A stretch of DNA of 64,000 bases from Streptomyces sp. Tu6071 (GTDB taxonomy: Bacteria > Actinomycetota > Actinomycetes > Streptomycetales > Streptomycetaceae). Position numbers and translations under genes: made by a program. Positions 1 through 9,409 of this stretch are shown here, in pieces (the stretch's first letter is position 1; the number at the start of each line of letters is the position of its first letter). Below the pieces are notes generated by a model. It was not told where the DNA came from, did not search any database, and was given only the letters and a program-made list of their open reading frames with translations. Location of the stretch: NCBI RefSeq assembly GCF_000213055.1, contig NZ_CM001165.1, positions 2,193,445 through 2,257,444 on the forward strand. Reading direction: 5' to 3'.

Positions 1-1
1 C

Positions 2-1000
2 CTGGAACTGCCGCTCGTCCTCGCGCGGCAGGAGTGCGCGCGCGTGCCCGCGCCCGTCGCGTGGATGCAGGCGGAGCCGGAGGGCGGCGAGGACGGCGAG
101 CCGTACGTGCTCGGCGTGCTCCAGCCCTTCCTCCAGGGCTCGGACGACGGCTGGGAGCTGGCGCTGCGGCGGCTCGCCGCGGGCGAGGACTTCACCGCCG
201 ACGCGCACGCGCTCGGGCGGGCGACGGCCGAGGTGCACACCGCGCTCGCGGCGGCGCTGCCCGCCGCGGAGCTCGGGCCCGGTCAGCTCGCGGCGCTCGC
301 CGGGGACATGACGCGCCGCCTGGAGGAGGCGGCGGCAGCGGTGCCCGAGCTGCGGCCGTACGTGCCGGGGCTGCGCGGCGCCTTCGCGCGCCTGGCCGCG
401 GCGGGCCGCGAGGGCAGGACGTGGACCGCGCAGCGCGTGCACGGCGACCTGCACCTCGGGCAGTGCCTGCGCTCGGCGGAGGGCTACTGGTCGCTCATCG
501 ACTTCGAGGGCGAGCCGGCGAGGCCGCTCGCCGAGCGCCGCCTCGCCTTCCCGCCCGTGCGCGACGTGGCCGGGATGCTGCGCTCCTTCGACTACGCGGC
601 CCGCTCGCACGAACCGTGGGCACCCGAGTGGGCCACGGCCTGCCGCGCCGCCTACTGCGAGGGGTACGCGGAGGTCGCGGGCCGCGACCCGCGCGAGGAC
701 GCGGACCTGCTCACCGCGTACGAGACGGACAAGGCGGTGTACGAGGTCCTGTACGAGGCCAGGCACCGGCCCGACTGGCTCCCGGTCCCGCTCGCGGCGA
801 TCGCGCGGCTCGCGGGGGACGCGCAGGCGCGCGAGGCCGGGGACACGCGGAGCAAGCGCGAGGCCCGGGACCCGGAGCCCGCCCGGTCCGAGTCCGCCCA
901 CGTCGCGCCCGCCCGCCAGTCCCCCGCGCGGGGCGGCCCGCGCGGGGGCTCCTCCCGCGAGGAGCCCGGCACGGGACGCCGTTCCACCAAGCTGTTGTGA
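2..1000 (+). CDS. mak: Maltokinase (Mak/Pep2), 3' part, cut by window start
   Basis: Maltokinase phosphorylates maltose with ATP to give maltose 1-phosphate, the donor used by GlgE to build alpha-glucan in the cytoplasm. The open frame enters the window at base 2 with no start codon, so the N-terminal kinase lobe is missing. The visible part has the aminoglycoside-phosphotransferase-like catalytic loop HGDLHLGQ and, 20 residues on, the metal-binding IDFEGEP, both characteristic of this family. About 60 C-terminal residues are a Arg/Glu/Pro-rich disordered tail not needed by the fold. The gene lies 69 bp upstream of glgB, the standard treS-pep2-glgB order of the Streptomyces GlgE cluster, so the two are probably co-transcribed. 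A GTG at 44 is internal and should not be read as the start. Confidence 0.9.
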   Translation: MELPLVLARQECARVPAPVAWMQAEPEGGEDGEPYVLGVLQPFLQGSDDGWELALRRLAAGEDFTADAHALGRATAEVHTALAAALPAAELGPGQLAALAGDMTRRLEEAAAAVPELRPYVPGLRGAFARLAAAGREGRTWTAQRVHGDLHLGQCLRSAEGYWSLIDFEGEPARPLAERRLAFPPVRDVAGMLRSFDYAARSHEPWAPEWATACRAAYCEGYAEVAGRDPREDADLLTAYETDKAVYEVLYEARHRPDWLPVPLAAIARLAGDAQAREAGDTRSKREARDPEPARSESAHVAPARQSPARGGPRGGSSREEPGTGRRSTKLL

Positions 1001-1069
1001 CCCGCCGGGGCAGCACGCCCCGGGCCCCACCCTCCGTTCGACCCGCACCGGCCCCAGGAGGTTTTACCC

Positions 1070-3523
<2,454 letters not shown>

Positions 3524-3633
3524 CCAGGCAGTTCGCCGCTGTTACAGGCCCCTGACAGTTTTCCGTGAACTGGAAGGGGGGTGGTGATCATCAGATATTC
3601 CGTACGCACTCACCCGCTGCGGAAAGAGACATC

Positions 3634-4356
3634 ATGTCGATCATCACCCCCCGCGCCGCCCGCACCACCGCCGCCGTCCTCGCCGCGCTCGCCCTCGGCG
3701 CCGGGGCCGTCGCCTGCGACTCCGACGACGACTCCGCGAGCGCCGCGCCCACCGCCTCGCAGGGCTCCGGCGCCCCCGCGCAGGACGCGTCGAAGGACGA
3801 CGGCGCCGACGCCGGTACCGGCTCCCCGCAGAGCGGCACGCCCGCCGAGGAGGGCACGAACGGCGGGAAGGCGCAGAACGACGACGGCATCAACCCCTCG
3901 GACGAGGCGGCGAAGCCGAGCGGCGCGCACTGCGCGACGAGCGAGATCGACTTCGACTTCTGGGGGCCGCACGGCGGGAAGCCCGACATGGAGCAGTCGA
4001 AGTACCAGCAGTCCGTGACCGTGCGGCTGACCAACCACAGCAAGCGCACGTGCACGCTCAAGGGCTTCCCCGGCGTCCAGCTCGTGAGCGCGAAGGGCGA
4101 GCGCTGGGACCTCGCCCGTTCCGGCGCCCGCCCGGACCCGATCACGCTCAAGCCCGGCGACGACATCGCGCACATCAAGTTCACGGTCATGCCCACGACG
4201 GACCCCGGCACGAAGTCGTTCGTCCCGCAGGACGTCGTCATGACGCTGCCCGACGAGACGAAGCACATCACGCTGCCGTGGGAGTACGGCGGCGCGATCG
4301 TCGAGCAGTCCGGTGCGACGCACCCCGGCACCTTCGTCGACCCGATCGGCCTCTGA
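3634..4356 (+). CDS. DUF4232-type secreted lipoprotein
   Basis: The protein has 240 residues. It begins with a lipoprotein signal peptide: a basic start, a hydrophobic stretch and a lipobox ending GAVAC, which would place the lipidated Cys near residue 28. It is followed by a Ser/Ala/Asp/Gly-rich linker of about 70 residues. The C-terminal half (HCATSEIDFDF... to ...PLEYGG-like end) resembles the DUF4232 family of actinomycete exported proteins, whose function is not known. I chose the ATG at 3634 because it puts the signal peptide at the N-terminus and is preceded by GGAAAGAG; an in-frame upstream ATG at 3565 would add 23 non-signal residues. It is convergent with the helicase gene, separated by a hairpin terminator. 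Confidence 0.85.
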   Translation: MSIITPRAARTTAAVLAALALGAGAVACDSDDDSASAAPTASQGSGAPAQDASKDDGADAGTGSPQSGTPAEEGTNGGKAQNDDGINPSDEAAKPSGAHCATSEIDFDFWGPHGGKPDMEQSKYQQSVTVRLTNHSKRTCTLKGFPGVQLVSAKGERWDLARSGARPDPITLKPGDDIAHIKFTVMPTTDPGTKSFVPQDVVMTLPDETKHITLPWEYGGAIVEQSGATHPGTFVDPIGL

Positions 4357-4365
4357 GCGGCCCGG

Positions 4366-4394
4366 GGCGGCCCCTCCCGCGCGGAGGGACCGCC
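4366..4394. terminator. Bidirectional hairpin between convergent genes
   Basis: An inverted repeat of 12-base arms (one mismatched pair) around a 5-base CGCGC-type loop lies 9 bases after the lipoprotein stop and 17 bases beyond the helicase stop. There is no T-run, as is usual in Streptomyces. It could end transcripts from both sides. Confidence 0.6.
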
Positions 4395-4411
4395 ACGTCA
4401 CGCCGCACGGC

Positions 4412-6772
4412 TCACGCCTTGAGCGCTATGGCCAGCGGCTCGGGCAGCGGCTCGCTGTGCAGGAGACCGAGCCGCTGCGTGGGCCGGGTGAGCGCCACGT
4501 ACAGGTCGGACTCCTCGTACCGCTGCGGCTCCACGGCCAGCACCTCGTCGAATTCGAGGCCCTTCGACTGGCGCGGCGTCAGCAGCACGACGGGACGGGT
4601 CAGGTCGGGGCTCTCGCCCGCCGAGGCGCCCGGCAGGTGCGGGAGCAGCACGTGGTGCAGCGTGCGCGGCGCGACCACCGCGACGCGGCCCCCGGCCTCC
4701 GCCGCCCGCCCGGCCGCCTCGCCCACCGCGCGCGGCAGTTCCTCCGCCCCGTACGCGCCCGCCCACGGCCGGACGCCCGTCGAGCGGACCGAGCGCGGCG
4801 CGGCGAAGCCGGGGTCGGCGGCGCGCGGCACGGCGGCGGCGACGTCCATGATCTCGGCCGGGGTGCGGTAGTTGACGTCGAGACGGCGGTAGGCGTAGCG
4901 GTCGCCGACGTAGGGGGCGAGGACGCTGTCCCAGGAGCGCATGCCCGCCGGGTCGGCGGTCTGCGCGGGGTCCCCGACGAGGGTCATCGAGCGGTTGGGG
5001 CCGCGCCGCATGAGCAGCCGCCACATCATGGCCGACAGCTCCTGCGCCTCGTCCACGATGATGTGCCCGAAGGCCCACGTGCGGTCCTCGGCGGCCCGTT
5101 CGGCCGCGCTGCGCCGGTCGCGCTCCTCGTGCCGCTCCGCGAGCCGCTCCGCGTCCACGATGTCCTGGGCGCCGAGCACCTCCGACTCCTCGTCCTCGAA
5201 CTCGTACGTGCGCGAGGCCGCGGCGACGTCGAGCACGCCCTGCGCGTACTCGGCCTCCTCGCGCCGCTTCCGTGCCTCGGCGGCACGGCGCAGGGAGTCG
5301 TCCTCGCCGAGGAGTTCGGCGGCCTCGTCGAGGAGCGCGACGTCGGCGGGGGTCCACGGCGCGGGTGTGAAGACGCTCCCCGACCACGTGCCGGGGGCAC
5401 GGCGGATCGCGTCGGCGTCCTCGGCGGGCAGGTGTCCGCCGGCGTCGGGCTCGGCGAGGAAGTCCGCGAGGAACTTCTCCGGCGTGAGCCGGGGCCACAG
5501 CGTGTCGATGGCGGCCTGCACGGCGGGGCTCGCGGCGATCTCCTTGCCGAGTTCCGCGACGTCGGTCGGGTCGAGGAAGTTCGGGCCGCCGAAGGGGTCG
5601 GCGCCGAGGCGGTCGGCGAGTTGCGCGGTGAGCGCGTCGATGACGCGGAAGGCGAAGTGGGGGCGGGCGAGGTTGTGCGGGACGAGCGCGGCGCGCGCCC
5701 GCTCGCGGGCCCCGGCGGCGGTCTCCCGGTCGAGCGTGAGCGTCCCGTGGTCCTCGTGCGCGATCTCCAGGACGGGATCGGGCAGCGCCTGCCGGTCGGC
5801 GAGTGTCCGCGCGAGCACGTCCGCCATGCGCGCGTCGCCCTTCACGGCGGTCGCGCGCGGCGTGTCCGTGCCCGTCGCCTTGATGCCCGGGTACAGCTCG
5901 CCGGGCGTCGCGAGCCACACGCCGGTCTCGCCGAGCGAGGGCAGGACCTCGCCGATGTAGTTGAGGAAGGCGCCGCCGGGGCCGACGATCAGGACGGCGC
6001 TGCGGTGCAGGCGCTCGCGGTCCGCGTAGAGGAGGTATGCGGCGCGGTGCAGCGCGACGGCGGTCTTGCCCGTGCCGGGGCCGCCCTCGACGACGAGGAC
6101 GCCGCGGTGCGGGGCGCGGATGATCTCGTCCTGCTCGGCCTGGATGGTGCGCACGATGTCGCCCATGCGTCCGGTGCGCTCCGCGTTGAGCGCGCCGAGC
6201 AGCACGGCGTCGCCGCTCGGGTTCTCGAAGGCGCCGGGGGCGGTCTCGCGGAGGTCGAGGGTCTCGTCGTGCAGGGCGGTGACGGTGCGGCCCCTGGTCG
6301 TCAGGTGCCTGCGGCGGCGGAGGCCCATCGGGTGCAGGCCGGTCGCGAGGTAGAAGGGGCGCGCGACGGGGGCGCGCCAGTCGATGAGCAGCGGCGTGCG
6401 CTCGCTGTCGTCGGCGCGCAGCCCGATCCGGCCGATGTGGTGGGTGACGCCGTCGCGCTGGTCGATCCTGCCGAAGCAGAGCCCTTCCTCGATGCCGTCG
6501 AGTTCGGCGAGCGTCCTGCTGTACTCGAAGGCGGCGATGGAGCGCTCCAGTTGGGCCTGGTGTCCCTTGCCGACGGGGCGCAGGGCGTCGTCGGCGGCGC
6601 CCTCGGCCCGGTCCCTGAGCGCGTCGAGGCAGGCGTGCAGGAGATCCACGTACTCCTGTTCGGTCCGCAGCTCCTCGCGGCCCCACTCGTCCTGACGCCC
6701 TTCTTGACCGTTCCCGGCCGTGCCGGTCTCGTTTGACAAGACTGCTCCCTGCCCGTTAAGATTCGAGTACAT
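4412..6772 (-). CDS. helD: HelD/HelR-type UvrD-like ATPase acting on RNA polymerase
   Basis: The 786-residue protein is a superfamily 1 helicase-like ATPase of the HelD class. Known members bind RNA polymerase, pull it off DNA and recycle it; the actinomycete HelR branch can protect the enzyme from rifamycins. Visible features are an N-terminal charged helical arm (about 30-100), Walker A GGPGTGKTAV at 230-239, Walker B DEAQELS, motif III GDPAQT and a C-terminal SF1 motif with YVALTR. An ATG at 6772 gives the full length, but a TTG at 6739 is preceded by a better-placed GGGAG and would remove 11 residues. It is transcribed leftward, separated from trxA by a bidirectional terminator, so it probably has its own promoter in 6773-6826. 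I saw no rifamycin-associated palindrome there. Confidence 0.88.
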   Translation of the reverse strand: MYSNLNGQGAVLSNETGTAGNGQEGRQDEWGREELRTEQEYVDLLHACLDALRDRAEGAADDALRPVGKGHQAQLERSIAAFEYSRTLAELDGIEEGLCFGRIDQRDGVTHHIGRIGLRADDSERTPLLIDWRAPVARPFYLATGLHPMGLRRRRHLTTRGRTVTALHDETLDLRETAPGAFENPSGDAVLLGALNAERTGRMGDIVRTIQAEQDEIIRAPHRGVLVVEGGPGTGKTAVALHRAAYLLYADRERLHRSAVLIVGPGGAFLNYIGEVLPSLGETGVWLATPGELYPGIKATGTDTPRATAVKGDARMADVLARTLADRQALPDPVLEIAHEDHGTLTLDRETAAGARERARAALVPHNLARPHFAFRVIDALTAQLADRLGADPFGGPNFLDPTDVAELGKEIAASPAVQAAIDTLWPRLTPEKFLADFLAEPDAGGHLPAEDADAIRRAPGTWSGSVFTPAPWTPADVALLDEAAELLGEDDSLRRAAEARKRREEAEYAQGVLDVAAASRTYEFEDEESEVLGAQDIVDAERLAERHEERDRRSAAERAAEDRTWAFGHIIVDEAQELSAMMWRLLMRRGPNRSMTLVGDPAQTADPAGMRSWDSVLAPYVGDRYAYRRLDVNYRTPAEIMDVAAAVPRAADPGFAAPRSVRSTGVRPWAGAYGAEELPRAVGEAAGRAAEAGGRVAVVAPRTLHHVLLPHLPGASAGESPDLTRPVVLLTPRQSKGLEFDEVLAVEPQRYEESDLYVALTRPTQRLGLLHSEPLPEPLAIALKA

Positions 6773-6826
6773 GCGCTTCTGTGTGCCCGGATTCAGGCAG
6801 CACGGAATTACTCAATATACGCGTCG

Positions 6827-6858
6827 AAACGCCCCGGCCTCAAGTGGCTGGGGCGTTT
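6827..6858. terminator. Near-perfect bidirectional terminator after trxA
   Basis: Arms AAACGCCCC-g-GCC and GGC-t-GGGGCGTTT flank the 6-base loop TCAAGT. The outer A/T bases make this a classical intrinsic terminator readable on either strand. It lies 43 bases past the trxA stop and upstream of the helicase gene, so it should insulate the two leftward genes. Confidence 0.8.
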
Positions 6859-6901
6859 TCGCGTTCCGGGGGGGGCGTGCTCGTGCCGGGTCCCGCGGCC
6901 G

Positions 6902-7237
6902 TCAGGCGGCCATCCGGTCCAGCTCCTCGCGCAGCCTGCGGCCCGAGCGGGCGCCGACGAGCTTGCCGAGGGGTTCGCCGTCGCGGAAGAGGATCATCGT
7001 GGGCGCGGCGAGCACGCCGTACCGCGCGGCCGTGAGCGGTGCCTCGTCCACGTCGAGCGCGACGACCCGCAGCTCCCCGGCGCGCTCCCGCGCGAGGTCG
7101 GCGAGCACGGGGGCGAGCTGACGGCACGGCGGGCACCAGCTCGCGGTGAACTCGACGAGGACGGGGCCGGGGGCGAGCAGCACGTCGGACGCGAAGCGGT
7201 CGTCGGTGAGGTGGGTGACGTCAGTGGTGGCCGGCAT
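6902..7237 (-). CDS. trxA: Thioredoxin
   Basis: A 111-residue classical thioredoxin that reduces protein disulfides in the cytoplasm, itself reduced by thioredoxin reductase. The active site is ASWCPPCRQL with Cys 35 and 38. The usual WCGPC is here WCPPC, which is expected to shift the redox potential. The cis-proline appears in LAAPTMILF. The ATG at 7237 is preceded by GGAGAC and fits the family length. It overlaps the 3' end of an upstream MerR-type gene by 17 bases, so the two would have been co-transcribed and translationally coupled. The same reading frame continues open upstream into the frameshifted MerR gene, which could mislead a gene caller into a 265-residue fusion. Confidence 0.93.
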   Translation of the reverse strand: MPATTDVTHLTDDRFASDVLLAPGPVLVEFTASWCPPCRQLAPVLADLARERAGELRVVALDVDEAPLTAARYGVLAAPTMILFRDGEPLGKLVGARSGRRLREELDRMAA

Positions 7238-7699
7238 GGCGGGTCTCCTCAGCGGTCGGTGTCGCGGGAACAGGGGGGACGGGGGCGAGGGCGCAGCCGG
7301 GCTCCGGGGGCGCCGCGCCCGCCAGGGCCCGTACCGCCTCCTCCGCGCGCGCCAGTTGCGCGGCGACGCGGGCGCGGGCGGCGAGGACCTGGGCGACGAG
7401 GGCGTCCATCTCGGTGAGCTTGCGGCGGTAGCCGCCGAGCGAGGCGGGACACGTGTCGCCCTCCTCGTGCCCGGCCCGCAGGCACTCCACGAAGGGCCGC
7501 GTCTCCTCCAAGCCGAAGCCGACCTCCTGGAGCGCGCGGATCTGCCGGACGAGGCGCAGATCCGCCGCCCCGTACACGCGATGCCCCTGCCCGTCGCGCC
7601 GCGCGGCGAGCAGCCCGCGCGCCTCGTAGTACCGCAGGCCCGCGTCGTCGTCCCCGCCCGCTCCGCCAGCTCCCCGATACGCATCTCGCCGTCGTCCAT
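7221..7699 (-). pseudogene. MerR-family regulator, disrupted by a one-base frameshift
   Basis: Read leftward from ATG 7699 (or 7684), the frame gives MRIGELAERAG, the start of a MerR winged helix. It then loses similarity. The expected continuation LRYYEARGLLAARR and the rest (HRVYGAADLRLVRQI, dimerisation helix, CPASLGGYRRKL, Ala-rich end) is in the next frame to the stop at 7221. The break is near 7636-7640, where GCC-TGCGG would read GCC-CTG-CGG if one base were restored in a short C/G run. A repaired protein would have about 154-159 residues. It may be a true pseudogene or a sequencing error. The gene overlaps trxA, which suggests it regulated the pair in response to thiol or redox stress. 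Confidence 0.82.
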
Positions 7700-7716
7700 G
7701 CGACGACGGTAGAACC

Positions 7717-7730
7717 TGACGCCGACGTCA
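7717..7730. promoter_or_regulatory. Inverted repeat TGACG-N4-CGTCA upstream of merR-trxA
   Basis: A perfect 5+4+5 palindrome, extendable with one mismatch, sits 18 bases upstream of the MerR start and overlaps a leftward TTGACG that could be a -35 box. MerR regulators typically bind dyads inside their promoter spacer, so this is a reasonable autoregulatory operator. Confidence 0.4.
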
Positions 7731-7804
7731 AGGCCAGCCCGAGCGGCCCAACTCTGCCGGACACCGGCAGTGACCTGGGACGACGCCTCTGCGAGGCTGG
7801 ACGC

Positions 7805-8359
7805 ATGAGACGGACCTTCACGTGGCACGCGGGCCCGGCTCTGGTCTGCGGCGCCTCGCTCGTCGCGCTGGGGCTGTGCGCGGGGCTGCCCTTCGGGCGG
7901 TGGACGGCGGGGGCGGGATGGCTGGTGGCGGCAGGGTTCGCGGCGGCGCTGCCCACGGGCGCGGCGGCGCTCCTGCGGTGTCTGTGGGCCGGGGTGGACC
8001 GGTCCACGCTCTGGGCCTCGTTCCGCTGCCTGCCGCGGGCGGCGCGGCTGAGCTGCGCCGGGCTCCTACTGACGGGGGTCCTCGTGACCGGGACGGCCTT
8101 CGCGGGTTTCGCCGGTCGCCAGGACGCGAAGGCCGAAGCAGGCGGCGGCTATTCGGCGCTCGACACCCGCACGAAGGACCGGGTGCGGATCTCGCGGGAG
8201 CGGTACGAGGAGGTACGGGCGGCCGAACGACGCGGCTTCCTCGCACTGCCGGGCACCCTGCTGGTAGTGAGCGGGGCGCTGGTGCTGACCCTGGGCGAGT
8301 GGGACGGGGCGGGGGCGGGGCGGACCCCGGCGACCCGCGACAGGCGGGGTGCGGCGTAG
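7805..8359 (+). CDS. Small integral membrane protein of unknown function
   Basis: I do not recognise the family. The 184-residue product has about four hydrophobic segments: near 10-30, 38-60, 82-104 and 146-164. Between the third and fourth is a charged segment of about 40 residues (RTKDRVRISRERYEEVRAAERR) that is probably cytoplasmic or periplasmic helix. The C-terminus is a short Gly/Arg tail. The ATG has no clear ribosome-binding site. The gene is divergent from the MerR gene, about 100 bases away, and convergent with the nitrilase-family gene. Its coding character matches its neighbours. Confidence 0.7.
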   Translation: MRRTFTWHAGPALVCGASLVALGLCAGLPFGRWTAGAGWLVAAGFAAALPTGAAALLRCLWAGVDRSTLWASFRCLPRAARLSCAGLLLTGVLVTGTAFAGFAGRQDAKAEAGGGYSALDTRTKDRVRISRERYEEVRAAERRGFLALPGTLLVVSGALVLTLGEWDGAGAGRTPATRDRRGAA

Positions 8360-8418
8360 GGCCCCGGGTCCCGCGAGTGCGGGGGCTCACCCTGCGGCCC
8401 CGCCACCACCCCCTCCGC

Positions 8419-9237
8419 CTACGCCCCGCCGCCCAGCCTCCGGTTCGCCAGGACCGGGATGGACTCGCGCACCGTCGTCACCTCCGCCGCGTCCACCTCC
8501 GCGAAGACCACCCCCGGCTCCGCGCCCGCCGTCGCCCGGATCGTGCCGTCCGGGCCCGCCAGCAGGCTGTGGCCGATGCCCGTCGGCGCCTTGCCGGAGC
8601 GGGGCGGGCCGCTCGCCCCCGGGTCCGCCTGGTCCACCGCCGCCACGTACAGCGTCGCGTCCAGGGCCCGGGCGCGGACCAGGAGTTCCCACTGCTCGCG
8701 CTTGCCGGGGCCCGCGCCCCAGGAGGCGGGGAGCACGCTCAGGAGCGCGCCCGCGTCCGCGTGGGCGCGGAAGAGTTCGGGGAAGCGGACGTCGTAGCAG
8801 GTCGCGAGGCCAGTACGGACGCCGTCCACGTCGATCGTGACGACCTCGGAGCCCGGGGCGACCGTCGCCGACTCGGCGAAGCCGAAGGCGTCGTAGAGGT
8901 GGATCTTGTCGTACGCGGCCTCGACGCCGGGGCCGGTCGCGAGCAGCGTGTTCGTCACGCGCCCGTCCGGGGCGGGCGTGAACATCCCCGCCACCACGAC
9001 GACCCCGCACTCTGCCGCGACCGCGCGGACGCCCTCCGCCCACGGCCCGTCGAGCGGTTCGGCGAGCGGTCCGAGCGGGATGCCGAAGCACGCCATCGTC
9101 GCCTCGGGGAAGACGACGAGCCGCGCTCCCCCGGCGGCGGCCTCGCGCGTGCGCTCCCGCACGAGGTCCAGGTTCGCCGCGGGCTCGGGGCCCGAGGTGA
9201 GCTGGCCCAGCGCGAGCCTCAGCATCGTCGTGGTCAT
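8419..9237 (-). CDS. Carbon-nitrogen hydrolase (nitrilase superfamily)
   Basis: A 272-residue cytoplasmic amidase of the nitrilase superfamily, which hydrolyses small amides or related C-N bonds. The catalytic triad is visible: Glu 45 in FPEATMA, Lys 111 in YDKIHLYD and Cys 147 in TCYDVRFPEL. The sequence resembles the deaminated-glutathione amidase/omega-amidase branch, but the substrate cannot be fixed from motifs alone. The ATG at 9237 has GGGAGGA upstream. A longer in-frame start at 9309 would add 24 residues without similarity. It is divergent from the mannosidase gene. Confidence 0.88.
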   Translation of the reverse strand: MTTTMLRLALGQLTSGPEPAANLDLVRERTREAAAGGARLVVFPEATMACFGIPLGPLAEPLDGPWAEGVRAVAAECGVVVVAGMFTPAPDGRVTNTLLATGPGVEAAYDKIHLYDAFGFAESATVAPGSEVVTIDVDGVRTGLATCYDVRFPELFRAHADAGALLSVLPASWGAGPGKREQWELLVRARALDATLYVAAVDQADPGASGPPRSGKAPTGIGHSLLAGPDGTIRATAGAEPGVVFAEVDAAEVTTVRESIPVLANRRLGGGA

Positions 9238-9409
9238 CGTCGTACGTCCTCCCTCTCGGCAACGTCCACCCCCATGGTCGCCCCTGCCCGCGCCGAAGGC
9301 ACTCGCCACCCCCTTGACTCCCTCTCAGCCGCGGCACAGACTCCTCCCCGACACGGGACAACGATGTCAGCCATCACGCCGGTGCCGCCGCGATGGAGGA
9401 GAACCACGC

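Noticed and set aside
6902..7828. 308-residue ORF fusing a MerR-like start to thioredoxin
   Set aside because: The middle has no similarity, and the true thioredoxin start has its own ribosome-binding site. The fusion is produced by the frameshift in merR.
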